Source: Hygrocybe punicea
Lineage: Eukaryota > Basidiomycota > Agaricomycetes > Agaricales > Hygrophoraceae
Reading direction: 5' to 3'
NCBI GenBank assembly: GCA_963556145.1
Contig: OY744467.1
Span: forward strand, 434,001 to 498,000
DNA: 64,000 nucleotides
Positions within the stretch are counted from its first letter, which is position 1, and the number at the start of each line of letters is the position of its first letter. This document shows positions 12,176-24,022 of this stretch, one piece after another. The notes beneath the pieces were generated by a model. That model saw only the letters and a list, made by a program, of their open reading frames with translations, was not told the origin of the DNA and searched no databases. A program made the translations under genes and the position numbers.

Positions 12176-12796
12176 ATGAATGTTTCGTCGCTGTCGTCAT
12201 CCTCATCATGTAATTGATGCTGGTTTGACTTTGTCTTCTTCAATGGAGAAGAGAATTTACTATATAAAACGATTAATGAATACACAAATATAAAAGACAT
12301 TATTTAGAGCTACTGACCTGTCTTCATCTTCCTCTGAAGCATGCCGCCTTTTCTCACTGAATATAAAGAATATTCGATCGCATGAACAGTATAAAATGAA
12401 CTTACAAACCTTGCCCTATTGGTGGTCTTCCTGGACCACCTATATTACTGAAGTAAATCAATAGTATCTGAAAATACAATTCATGAGACACACCTCATAG
12501 ACGAGACAGGTTTGGCAATGCTAGTGACGCTATGAACACTAATAACATCTTCGTCTTCGGAGTTGGCAATACTACTGGCGGTTTAGTCATGGTGGATGAA
12601 TCAGAATATTGGAATAGACACGTACACTTCTTCATCGACAAGCTTGGTGGTTGTGACCTTCTTACCCTTCCTAGAAACAACAGTATGACCTTTGTTCAGA
12701 ACGAACAGCAATACATGAAAATAAATATACATACGAAATGGCACTTGATCGAGCTTTGGACTGAGTCTTCACATTCACAGACTTTTTAGGGGCCAT
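12176..12796 (-). CDS. Small basic protein, cassette copy 2 (divergent partner)
   Basis: The ATG at 12796 opens MAPKKSVNVKTQSKARSS. GT-AG introns of 50-60 bp link it to exons with RKGKKVTTTKLVDEE, SIANSEDEDVISVHSVTSI, GGPGRPPIGQ, EKRRHASEEDED and SSPLKKTKSNQHQLHDEDD. It is lysine-rich at the N-terminus and Asp/Glu-rich later, like a nuclear or chromatin-associated protein, but I recognise no domain. It is the counterpart of 7035-7471 and again faces away from the larger cassette gene. The 3' end beyond 12176 is unclear. Confidence 0.5.
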
Positions 12797-13529
12797 TGCA
12801 AAGATAAGAGCTTTAAGGTGAGCAACGAATCTGTGCCAGATATTATAGATGAATGAGGGGTCAAATGTGGACGATACCATTTGGCTCTCATCGCTATTTA
12901 AGTACACTGAGACAGATCAAAAACAATAAAAAAGTCATTTATAGATATCACACCAACAGGTACAAAAACCACATCTGCTGATGGTTTGAAGGAGAACTAT
13001 TTGGACCATAGTGCCATAAAAATGCAAAAAATCAGGGACATTCCCCATGATGTAGAACCAATGATTGACCAGCTGTTACGCTCAGCGTCATCCAACAACA
13101 TGGATATGGATTACTGGTATGCAGAATAATCAAACACTAAGTCTAATTAGGGTTTGGGAATGTAGAACAGCTGTCACCACATGGAGCTGATCATAAGATC
13201 ATGACACCGCCAAATCGAACATGGAAATTTATGTGACATATATACTCATTTCCAAACAAATACAAACATCGGATCAACTATACTGACACTTGCATCGGAA
13301 CAAACATTCTGAATGGATAGGGGTTTCCTTTCAATGCTGTACAATAAGGAGGTCAAGCATTGCCAATAGCTGTGGATGTATATCCTGTCCTATGAAAATG
13401 GAGGAAAACAATAGGAATCTATTGAGAAGATCTGCAAAATAAAAATGCAAACACCATACAAACATCACAAGTTCATGGAGAATGAACATGATGTACTGTT
13501 GTAATATCAATAACGATCAAAAACAATTC

Positions 13530-14759
13530 ATGATAAAACAGTTGGAAATGGTGCGTGAATTATACCCCCCAGTTCCCACTTCGCAAATGGACACCTATTA
13601 CAATTTCAAAACAGCATGTCAGTACATATTCTATTGAAGGAATTCATATATTCAACTCTACTGTACAGCTGAACATTTAAGCAATCTCATATCTACACGG
13701 ATGGACAATGATGACAGCCAACTTGCCAATTCTACAAATGTATGTTCAATTCTTATGATGTACACTGTGTTTCATTACATTTGCAGATTTCGAATATCAA
13801 TGTAGTGCGTAATGACTCACCGGATTGCTGGAAACTTACACAGCCGAGCACCGATACCACTGAGCATGAAGAGCTTGTCTTAAGCTTACAGGCGATATTG
13901 GTGGCCAAAGACCTACAACCGATCATCAGCAGGTAGATTATATCATCGTCTAGAATCATAAACAATTAATTTACATATGTTTTTCAGACCGCCCGAACGT
14001 CAAACACCATTTCTCCGTCAAAGCATCCTTATCACAGGCCTCAACATACCATTATTTGAATCATATATTGACAACCTCCGAATCTTACACCAGAAACTTG
14101 GCTGTCACTTCCCAGAACATGCAATGCTGGACTTCACATCAACCACCTATATTGAATACACTGCATTATCTATTGGCACCCGATATTTCACTGACCGCCG
14201 ACATGACAAAGTTTCATACAATATTCCATTTGAACACAATGTCGATCCCAAAGGCATACTGTCATCCATGAGCAATACTCGATACTTCCATGGGACAGAC
14301 AATGAGGTCCTTTATTTCAAGTTGACGTCAGATGGAGGACGGCATTGGTGAGTGCTCAGCACAACAATAGCTTGGCTATCAATAATGGCATAGATCATAG
14401 CTTTGTACCTGCCAGTCCAACTTGCTTCTGGATTGGTGACATTGTAGAAGTCCAGTTAACGGTATTGGCGGTTCTAGTTAAGAACGACAAATTCAAGATG
14501 ATTCTCAATCTGCGCTCATTAGCGCTGGTTGACAGCGAGTTTACTGAGGTACAAAACATATCAATTCAATGAATAAAAACTAATGTACACACAGAATGCG
14601 ACGATAAGTCGAATCAAAGCACCTCATCCTTCTCTCAATACAAAGACGAGGATTAATATCAAACATAATGTGGGATATGTCCAGTTGACTGATGATGGTG
14701 AAGATGTCATAGAAACCCGAAGACGTTTGACCAACCTCAGGATGAATGAAGCCGATTAA
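13530..14759 (+). CDS. Cassette gene copy 2, unknown function
   Basis: Well-supported exons are 13669-13739, 13787-13932, 13988-14347, 14401-14548 and 14595-14759, all with GT-AG borders. They encode HLSNLISTRMDNDDSQLANS, SPDCWKLTQPSTDTTEHEEL, ILVAKDLQPIISR, PPERQTPFLRQSILITGLN, FESYIDNLRILHQKLGCHFP, YFTDRRHDKVSYNIPFEHNV, YFHGTDNEVLYFKLTSDGG, FWIGDIVEVQLTVLAVLV and FKMILNLRSLALVDSEFTE, ending at TAA 14757. The 5' exons upstream of 13530 are unclear. A TAG at 13318-13320 lies in a segment that also carries TAG in copy 1 (7865-7867). I recall similar uncharacterised proteins in mushrooms but can name no function. Confidence 0.65.
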
Positions 14760-14814
14760 TATCTATTATAATTACGTTGTACAGTCACATGTGAACATCA
14801 ATTTTATATAGGAT

Positions 14815-14900
14815 TAATCTATTTGGCTCCCCGGGGAGCTGCTTACAAATCTCCTTTTTTGGGAGGGGAGCTAGGGTCCACGTAGCTCCCCCCCATTATT
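14815..14900. repeat. GC-rich hairpin segment shared with 32240-32405
   Basis: ATCTATTTGGCTCCCCGGGG here matches, in reverse orientation, GCGCCCCAGGGAGCCAAATA near 32375. Both sit in short self-complementary blocks with AGCTCCCC or GGGAGG runs. This looks like a small dispersed element. Confidence 0.4.
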
Positions 14901-15419
14901 GAATCAGGCATGTATGTTGCAATACTTACATCTCGATCCGACGATTGGACTAATGCCAAATATATAGGTGGCCACAAGCAAAGTTCAGGGACCCGCACAT
15001 AACGCACCGCCCCCGATATACTACCAAGCTACCAGGAAGGGTGGTCCGAACACTCTAGGTGAGTCCCTACATACGCTCTCAGTATCAATCTCATCAATAT
15101 TATTCCTGTGGCCGAGTCCCACTCAACAACGTGGGGCCTAGCAAACGGCGACAACAACAATCACCAACACCAGGGATGAGGAGGCGCCGACATCAATATC
15201 ACCTTTATCACCGCTACCACCACATTATCACCACTTCGCGCCACATCGTCGCCACCCCACGGCAATGACGACGACGAGGGAGAACAAGGGCGGGAGGCGG
15301 CGCGCCCACATATGGCCCAGGTACGTTCTCAACACTCTTTCCAACTTGTACTAACTGCTTGTGACTGCAACCACAACCACAACCCGGACTGGGACAACGA
15401 AACCAATCCTGAGACGATA

Positions 15420-15750
15420 TGCGCGTATGGGATATCGAGACTGGCCAGATTGCAGCCGGCCCCTTTGAAGACCATGAAGTTCTGTCTCGTCAGTTACATA
15501 CTCGTTGGACGGTGGAGTGGGCAGGGGAGCCCACTCAGGGTGTCATGGGGTGAACATCATGGTATGATAAGCTGAGTCTCTACTACAGTGTGATCTCTAC
15601 TAAGTAGTCCTACGAACCGTGGGATCCTATCACGTGACCTCCTACTACAACGATTCCTTGGTGCACGATTGGGATGTCGAGACTGGCCAGATCATAGCCG
15701 GTCCCTTCGAAGGCCACACCAGTTCTGTATATTGCGGGGATGGGCGATGA
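15420..15750 (+). pseudogene. WD40-repeat gene scraps
   Basis: Two separated pieces read RVWDIETGQIAAGPFEDHE (about 15421-15480) and DWDVETGQIIAGPFEGHTSS (about 15668-15730). These are consecutive-type blades of an agaricomycete WD40 protein with the WD dipeptide and GH pairs. Stops and unrelated sequence interrupt them. They lie just upstream of a palindrome copy and probably are captured or eroded gene fragments. Confidence 0.65.
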
Positions 15751-15853
15751 CGAGTGAGGACAGGTGGGCAGCAACAGCAAGGGGAACGAGGACGAGAAGT
15801 CCCCACCCTCTTCATGCTGCACAGCTCCCCTGGCCTCCCCAAGTCAAACCACT

Positions 15854-15908
15854 ACCTCGCGAACACGTACGGCCGCATCAATTGACGTGTGCGTGGCGTT
15901 CGCGAGGT
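15854..15908. repeat. Core palindrome, copy 1
   Basis: 55 bp: ACCTCGCGAA at the left, TCAATTGA at the centre (15878-15885), TTCGCGAGGT at the right. Downstream is a GAACCCGAACC-rich stretch ending ACCGAACTGTGG near 16020, like a hAT-family end that has lost its last bases. Confidence 0.85.
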
Positions 15909-16227
15909 GTCCAGGATGCCCACCCGGAACCCAATACAAACAGGTCTGGAACCCGAACCTGCGCCCACGAACCTGACCCTACAGGTTTGCGGCAAATGGC
16001 TGCACTGAACCGAACTGTGGATAGCATATGTACTTGTTTTTGCTAGAATTCAAGGGCAAGCTGGACCTGTTGCAGCCATCATTGCAAGGAAATCTCATGT
16101 ACTTATATTTCGAGTCATATTCATGATGCATGCACTTATTATTGACGTGAAGGGACTGATTCGAAGAGTTACATACACTACGTCAATACTGGCAGTTCGA
16201 TTCGTTGTACATAAGCAGGCTCATGGG

Positions 16228-19006
16228 TTACACTTTCTTGCTACAAGTTGTTGCATAATGACCACGTTGCCCACACTTTGAGCACTTGCGGCGCCCAGGG
16301 CCATCACCTTCCGTGAACTTAACCTTCTTGCCACCCCTCTCTCCTTCAATGGCCGAGGCGAGTGGCTTCTTTCGGGGGCGACCTTTGGTTCGAATTGGAC
16401 GAGGAGGTAAGATTGCTGGACCTGCCACAGTATTCCGTTGCTCACTGCTCATCACAGCTTAGTCTCAAATAAGTAATTGTCAAGACGACATACATCATGG
16501 CTTCGAGATCAGCATTTAAACTCTGCAGATCGGCCTCCATATTGACATGTTGTAAAACACCCTGGAATTTCGAGATGGCTTGATGGTGGATGACCTTCGG
16601 AGGTAAAGTTCGAGTGGTGGGTAGGGGCGAAGAATGTCTGTGAAATGGAGGTAAGTACTCGGGGATAAGAGGTACCATCACCGAGTCGTCTTGACCACCA
16701 TGACCAATTGTCACAGCCTTAGTCATCGTGATATCAAAATTCTGGTTCGCAAGCCACCTGTGAATGCGGTTAGACATGGTCAGTGCTTTGTGGAATCACT
16801 GACCTCCTGTTGAACAAGCCTAGGTGGAATTTGGCAGGTGACTTTGAGATTCAGAGTATGGCATAAAAGTGGCGACACGGAATGCCAAGGTTCGTTCCCA
16901 TCATGCAGTCACACACAAAGTGGCCATTTGCAAGTACAGCAAGATAATGAGAGGCCAACGTTGCATAGTGATCAACCCGGAACAGTGCCATGCAATCCCA
17001 GCCACGTTCCAGTATCAACTCCAGGAGATATTTCGCCGAGATATGAATAGCATCCTCAGTAAAATTGTTGAGGAGATCCTGATGCAACAATTGGATCTCG
17101 GCATCTCCGAAAGCGTGTGCAATCAAAACAGACCTCCGATGTAGTGATTACCCGTTCTGCCTCATCTGCCGGAACATTGATGGAAGGTGATTCTTGAGCA
17201 TTGGTCACAGCACACTGCAAATCAATTAGCTCTAACGAATGCAAAAAAAAGGTGTACAAACCCAATTTTCTTCGCCAGGAGGCCGAGTAATGGCATTTGC
17301 ATTGTAGTACAAAGACTGTGACATCTGGTCGTACAATTTCTGAACGGCGTAAGGGACACAATGGTTTCGGAGAAGCTCCAAAGGTTGCGTGAAAAGGAGA
17401 TCAGTCTGAGATGGATGATGAAGCCGGGCAGTCTGAGTGACAGCATTAGGTGACTTTTGACAACAATTCATAAAACGCTTACCTGACGAACACGCAACGC
17501 TTCAAGGTCACACTGAGTATCAGCTCGCTCCATCAAGTGCATCGACAATTCATACACAGTCGTCTTGGAATCACCCAGTAACTTGTTGACCGCATTTTCA
17601 CCCTCTACGCGACCAGATGTGCGAACGCCACATGTGAAACGCATGGCGACATAGGTCCATGCCCAAGTTTTGCGAGTTGGCCAGAGCTCGTTTTGAAGGT
17701 AGGGTTCCACGGTTGGGAACTTCGCAATGAGGTCCTCCCATGCTCTTTCAAAAGCAGTCGGCGAAACCGAATAATACACACTCCAAAAGGCCTCACGGAA
17801 TGATTGCAATAACGGTCCGAGAGTGGAAGCCAATTTCTTGACAACATTGCCATCGAGGTGGTTGAGACAACGTCCATGAAAGGATATTTCCGAGGCCAGA
17901 CGCCTAGAAACGGCCAGCTCTAGTCCCGTGTCTGCATCCAAAAAGAAGACACGCTCCGGACAGGGTGGAAGCACCTCAAACAGGCAATCAAGGGCCCATT
18001 GATGCTCGTCTGCGGTCTCGCCCATGTGGAGCGAGTTAGCGATATTGCGAGTGACAAAAAATTGATCGATGACAACAAAGACATTGAGCGGTAAACCATA
18101 CTTGTTTCGCAACATGGTGATGTCATTAATGATGACATCACTGAATCGTTGAGCAAGGGACACCTGGCGAGGCGACATCCAAAAGATCCTCTGAAATTGG
18201 CGTGTCTCCTCGTTAACTTGAACATGAAAGACCCAACGGTGATCCGCATTTTTCAGCTGCGTGAGCTTCTCCACTATTGCTACCAAATCTCCACCAAGCA
18301 GTTCCACTGCATTTCGAGCACTTCTCCTTGCACCGTCAAGAATGTTTGCCACTTGGCGCACAGTGAGGGGATGGTCAGGGAACCGACTCGACAACAGCGA
18401 GTGAATGTCGGACCTTGACAACGATTTGACGGCTATGAGGTCACGAACGAAGTCCTTCTGTGCTTTGGATGACGGGTTGTATATCGGGAGGTGATCGTTG
18501 TGGGGGGCTGGGTGGTTATGAACAAGATTCACGGATGTGAGATGATAAAGTCCTGCAGCCGAAAGCCAGATGTTCACATGAGCCATGCATGAGCGCCGCT
18601 TGGTTTTGCCGTGTCGATAGTCTGCAGGATCGAGAGTCTTGCCAGACTTAGGTTGACGCTGAGAGGCGGAAGAACACCTAAGGCGAAGTCGTTTGACTTT
18701 CCCTGAAGAGTCGTAAGGTGAGAAATGAATGCTTCGGAGCAAGAGAACGCTCATAAATAGCTTACCATCTCTGCTGCATTCACTTTCACCCTTTTTCCAC
18801 TCCTATCCGTGACGACGCTCATAGACGTACACAAAGTGTACAATGTCCCCCACCGCCTTGAAGAACATTCCAATTTGTGGTCGCTGTGGATCCAGAGGAG
18901 CGTCCGGGGACTTGTGCGGGGAACCGCTCAGAGATTGTGGTACTGTGGGACCAAACTTTGCTGATTGATGGTCAGGCGTATGGTAGCCGTCATCTGGATC
19001 AGACAT
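16228..19006 (-). pseudogene. Mutator-like (MULE) transposase, decayed
   Basis: Exon 1 (18766-19006) starts MSDPDDGYHTPDHQS and ends EWKKGESECSRD; exon 2 (17483-18702) carries the DDE core; later exons follow at about 17269-17432 and downstream. Visible signatures: SDVIINDITML (first Asp), RVFFLDADTG (second Asp), VRTSGRVEGENAVNKLL (Glu), a SWIM finger in HFVCDCMMGTNLGIPCRH, and a C-terminal zinc knuckle CSKCGQRGHYATTC. Two faults break it: TAG at 18813-18815 before EWKKGE, and an apparent one-base frameshift near 17110-17150 between the AERVITTS and LIAHAFGDAE frames. The enzyme family cuts and pastes DNA elements with long inverted repeats. It lies downstream of the protease gene on the same strand. 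Confidence 0.85.
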
Positions 19007-19102
19007 GGATCCTGAATGTGTTTCTTGAGCATCCGAATCAACCGAAGGTGCTCAGAGGTGAGGAACACCTTGAGCTTGTTCCAGCAAGGGAGTGGACTGC
19101 AA

Positions 19103-20489
19103 TCAGGTCAGAACTTTCCAGTGACAGATCTCAATGAGAAACTGACTGACTGCAGTCTCTTCTTGTGAGCGAGCTGCTGCCAAGTGATGGCGCAAGAGCT
19201 GCTGCAGCCAATCTAGACGAAATTGCAACGCCGTCTCTTGGGACCAAATGACTACATCCGGGTCAAGGAATGAATGGATGGCGCTGATAGAAACAATCCC
19301 GCAAGACCCGCTACCCGGACCCTGGTTAGGTACAGGAAGAGCGCTCTCGGACCAGCTCCCTTGCACCTCTGTCACGTCACCTAGAAACCATTCCAACATC
19401 GCAAGAAGAGCCTCATCGGCAGCCCGGTCCATAGAATCACCTTGAAGGACAAGGCGTTGTTCCAATGATACAATGCACGGTGCCCAATGATCGCCATCTT
19501 TGTTGAAATCGAAGGAAATGAATCAGGGAAGGTCGGTAAGAAGCAATTCGCGGAGGTCTGTTAAGGACTTTGAAAAATGTCTCGCTCGATAGGCGTTTGT
19601 GAGCATTGTGTGAAAGATCGCGGGAAGAAAGAGCACAAAGTGTGCGTTATATCGCAAATTGACATTGCACATAATCTGATAAGCCCGAGCATCAAGAATG
19701 CGCTCACCGAGCCAGTTTTCGCCAAGAAGTTCGTGCAAGGTGCAAAGATCAGGAACACTTAAGTCCTTTGGAAATCCACACAGTTCTGTGTTAACCCGTG
19801 AACGAAGAAGGTAGCCTAAGTCGGCAGGACTCAGCAAGGCGTGAGAACGGACAACATAAACAACGGATAATAATCTGGTCACGCGCTGGCGGAACAACGA
19901 CATGTTTGACCAACGTCGCGCATCATGAAAGTGCACAGAGAACACAATTCCTGCAATCTTTGCGGTAAGCAGGTGCAACATACTCCCAATGTGGTGATTC
20001 ACCTTGAGTTTCAATAACCATGGACCGTTTACCCCTTGCATATTGCTCAGATTGGTCGCCTAGAAAGACACAGATGTCTCTCAGAGACGGAATCAAACCA
20101 TCACCAAGCAGAAATGTGGTGGTCGTGGGCACGGTTTCCGACCATCCAATAAATTGCACCAAATTGTCGGAAAGGGAGGCTGGAATCATCAAGGTGGTAC
20201 ATTGGTCGATTGTGAGCGCCACAAGATGGCCAAGTGAGAAAGGAACATCGGGAGGCGAAGCTTCGTAAGCTGAGTACCCTTCAAGATACTTAATTGGAAT
20301 AACCATCTCTAACCCCAGGAAAGACTCGGTGTCAGAGATGTTGCCGGAATTACCACCACCACAGACATAGCCTAATGGAGAGTAAGTTAGATGGATCCCC
20401 CCACCGCTGAAATGAACTCTAAACTCACGTCGATGTCCATAGTCAGGTGGAATGTACGACTGAAGAGATAAATTCAAGGTATTGAACAT
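19103..20489 (-). pseudogene. Ulp1-like cysteine protease gene of the MULE, nonsense mutated
   Basis: The ATG at 20489 opens MFNTLNLSLQSYIPPDYG. Introns near 20370-20430 and 19950-20030 lead into a long frame (HELLGENWLGERILDARAYQ). The catalytic end shows DHWAP (His), GDSM (Asp) and GSCGIVSISAIHSFL (Cys), the arrangement of C48/Ulp1 peptidases. Many fungal and plant MULEs carry such a domain. An in-frame TGA at 19523-19525 separates the DLRELLLTDLP part from FISFDFNKDGDHWAP. The frame is otherwise continuous, so I read it as one gene with a recent nonsense change, perhaps from TGG or CGA. Confidence 0.7.
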
Positions 20490-21346
20490 GTCGAAGGAAG
20501 TGTCTTAGAGAAATCCGGGTAGAAATACATGGTGCATTCGCGGTACATATCACTACACGCATAAAGTAATTTCAGGACCGCATAAATACATTTCAAATAT
20601 ATAAATAAATAACTAATTTGGAGGTCTCTAAAAGATGTTTTGAAATATATAATTTCAACAATTGTAAAAAAAGATATTTTGGGTCCAAATTATGTATATT
20701 CAAATATTCTCTTTGGAAAATCTTAAAATAATTCATTTTTCCCCCTTTTCTCATGTTCCAAAACTACAATGAAATTAGAAATTATTGTAGTTTACCTATT
20801 TAATATTTTTCATCCTATTTGTATCCTTTATAAATTTCAATTTCTGGTAACAATAAATTTTTTATTTGTATTCCTCTTCTGCATCCCAGAAATATCCTAT
20901 AAATGTGGCAGAGAATATTATATTTGAGTACTGATTTCTGTGTACATAAATATGTAAATAAATTTTAATTTTTAGATGTTAGAAATCTAATAACCAGTAC
21001 TGGTCAAGTACATGCCCAGTACATGCCCAGTACATGCCCAGTACATGTCCAGTATGTGCCCAGTACCCAACCAATACTGGTCCAATGATCCTGCAGATTT
21101 ATGATCCAGTGGATAATTATCCTCAAGATCATGATCATCTAGTGTCAGTCATGAAATCTCTCTCAGCTTGTGTCCTTGCTCTTTCATTCTCTCCCTGGTG
21201 ATGCTTAGCTCTCACCCAGCTTGTTGTTGTGTTTTTTTCTTGTTCTTCTACTTCCTCCTCATCCTCCTCATCCTCCTCTCCTCTATCCACCTTTTCTGGC
21301 TCTTCGTAGCAAACCACACTCATTCTCTCATTTTGTAACTCAATAT

Positions 21347-21513
21347 GTTAAGGGAATCGTTGTATGGCTAGCGCTGATTTTACAAGCCGTGAGAACTTAT
21401 TTTTATAAGCCGTGTGAAATCTTGCGTCCGTTAAGGGAATCGTTTATGGCTAACGCTGATTTTACAAGCCATGTGAACTTATTTTTATAAGCCGTGTGAA
21501 ATCTTTTGTAGCT
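21347..21513. repeat. Two direct copies of an 83 bp unit
   Basis: GTTAAGGGAATCGTT starts at 21347 and again at 21430, each followed by TGATTTTACAAGCC and TTTTTATAAGCCGTGTGAAA. The mirrored pair is in the right arm near 28676-28842. Confidence 0.8.
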
Positions 21514-21554
21514 GTGGGAAAAACAAATGATAGTCCATTGTCTTCATCCAGGAC

Positions 21555-22495
21555 ACTTAGCCTCGCCCCGTTTTCGACCACCCCCGGCCAGTCTACAGTC
21601 TACACCCCCCGCACCTCGTTCCTGTTGAAAACGAACGGTCGGGGGGTGTCAGTACCTCGCGCCCCGGCTGGCTGCGCAACCACCACCACCCCAGAACCAG
21701 GACACCCCATCCCGCCCCGTTTTCAACCACCCCCGGCCAGTCTCCACCCCCCGCACCTCGTTTCCATTGAGAACGAGCGGTTGGGGGGTGTTAATATCTC
21801 GCATTCCGGCTTTCTGCCCAACCAGCACCACCCCCCATTTTCATCCACCAAATCACCCCGTCCCGCCCCGTTTTTGACCACCCACACCCAGTCTACACCC
21901 CCCGCACCTCATTCACGTTGAGAACAAGCGGCCGGGGGGTCTCAAAGCTGCGCGTTCCGGTTCTCTGCCCACCAAGCACCACCCCCTGTTTTCATGCACC
22001 AAATCACCCTGTCCCGGCCCGTTTTCGAGCACCCCCGCCCAGTCTCCACCCCACGCACCTCGTTCGCGTTGAGAACGAGCAGTCGGGGGGTGGTAGGACC
22101 TCGCATTCCGGCTTGCTGCCCAACCAGCACCACCCCCCATTTTTAGCCACCAAATCACCCCATCCCACCCCGTTTTCGACCACTCCTGGCCAGTCTCCAC
22201 CCCCGCAACTCGTTCCTGTTGCAAACGAGCGGCCGGGCTGTCTCAAGACTGCACGTTCCGGCTCTCTACCCAACCACCACCACCACCCGTTTTCAGCCAC
22301 CAAATCACCCCGTCCCGCCCCGTTTTCGACCACCCCTGCCCAATCTCCACCCCCCGCGCCTCGTTGATGTTGAGAACGAGCAACCGGGGGGTCTCAAAGC
22401 CGTGCGTTCCAGCTTTCTGCCCAACCAGCACCACCCCACGTTTTCATCCACCAAATCACCCCGTCCCGCCCCATTTTCGACCACCCCCAGCTGGT
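21555..22495. repeat. GC-rich tandem array, about seven units of 150 bp
   Basis: CCCCGTTTTC-type starts recur near 21566, 21715, 21866, 22017, 22168, 22318 and 22469 (spacing 149-151). Each unit has CACCTCGTT, GAACGAGCGG, GGGGGGT and ACCAGCACCACCCC blocks. Long Pro/Ser/Arg frames here on both strands are repeat artefacts. A lone related unit lies at 63455-63590. Confidence 0.85.
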
Positions 22496-23968
22496 AACTT
22501 TAGGAACGTTGCCATCTCCGCCCTCCAGAACGTCTTATTTTTGTTGCGTATCGCAAGTGTGTTCCTTCTCTTTAATCATTGAAAATAATCATCTCATTTT
22601 ACTTCTCCCATCAGAATGGAAAGTCGCGTCTGCCAACCAGCAGAAGTTTGTCAGAAGCGAACAGCTCCCATACTGTAAGTAACTCCCTAGCACAGCACAA
22701 GGCCTAGCACAGCGCCTTTTGGCGAGCTCAGAAAAAAAGTTCGTCTAATTGCCGATTTGGTAGGTTGAGCTTCGACCCACGTGCACAGTCAAAAGTCTAA
22801 TCCACTCTCCCAATCCATCAACATATAGATTCAAAAGGGGGTCTCCAGTGCGAGATCCGATGATACGGAAAGTTTGAAGGGCGTCGTCATTGACTGGATC
22901 ACTCCCAAAGGGCAACCCCTCAATCACATGTGCTTTTCCACCACCCATTCACCTCCCAACTCGCCTCCCGCCACACTCCCACTCCCCACCACCTCAACAC
23001 CTCAACAACGATGGAAACGAGGAGGAGGACGACGACGGCGACGATTGACACAGAGACCACCACCCCGGACGTCCTCAAAGCCGCGCAGGAGTGCGCCCGA
23101 CTTTTTCAACCAACGACCTCGAACGTCGAAACCAGCGGTGGAGGGCTTGGCGCACAGCAACGAACACGACGAAGGCAACATGGAGGGTCACCACCGGCGA
23201 TGGTGTGGTTAACGGCGGCGGTGTTGTCAAGATATCACCATCGCAACCGCCCTAGTCGCCACCCTCGCGCAACTCAATGGCGCGACCTATCTGGACCGCG
23301 AAAACCATGGAATGGACGATGGGGCCGTCTGAGGTGACGTCCCTACTTGCTTCATTGAAGGTGGGATATTGGGAGGGCCGTGGGGGGCCCCTAATGGTAC
23401 AGGTGAGTACCCATCCCCCTCCTGCTTTTCCCCCACGTACTTACCCCTTCCCGCCGCTCGTTCTTGGCTGGGAGCCCTCCCCTACCCACCCCCTCGCTTT
23501 TCCACCATCCGTCTCGCTTCCTGGCCCCTTCCTCGCCACCCATGCCACCCCCCTCTCCATGCACCCTTCCCCGCCCCCCAGTGTCCATCCCTCTCATCAC
23601 CCACCCTTCAGTACCCTTCACCATCAAGTTTAGACCCCATCCGGCACCTCTGCGAAAGTGAGTACCCACCGGTTCATCGATGTATCATTATTTTTATTTC
23701 TTTTATTTCTCTTTTATTTTGTTTATTTTCATGTATATTAGTCTACATACGGCATGTAGGGCAATATATATGTGATATGTAAAAAAATCCGCAAGAAAAG
23801 ACGGCGGGAGAGTAAAATAGTCGTGCACAACGTCGTCGACGACGAGCGCGTATGTCTGTGAGTGATGATGGCAACGGTGTCAAGTACGGCCCACGCATCC
23901 AACGACGCAGCCTCCACCCGCCTGTCAACGCGTCCGGATCGGTGCACCATGCCAGGCCAGCCCGTTCC

Positions 23969-24022
23969 ACCTCGCGAACACACGGCGACACGTCAATTGA
24001 CGTGCATCCGGTGTCGCGAGGT
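23969..24022. repeat. Core palindrome, copy 2
   Basis: 54 bp with ACCTCGCGAACAC, central ACACGTCAATTGACGTG and GTGTCGCGAGGT. The inner stem (CGTC/GACG) differs from other copies but is self-complementary. It is 46 bp from the inner end of the left 3.5 kb arm. Confidence 0.9.

Noticed and set aside
21496..22582. Overlapping Pro/Ser/Arg-rich open frames
   Set aside because: They follow the 150 bp tandem array and appear on both strands and in the mirror arm; codon pattern is repeat driven.
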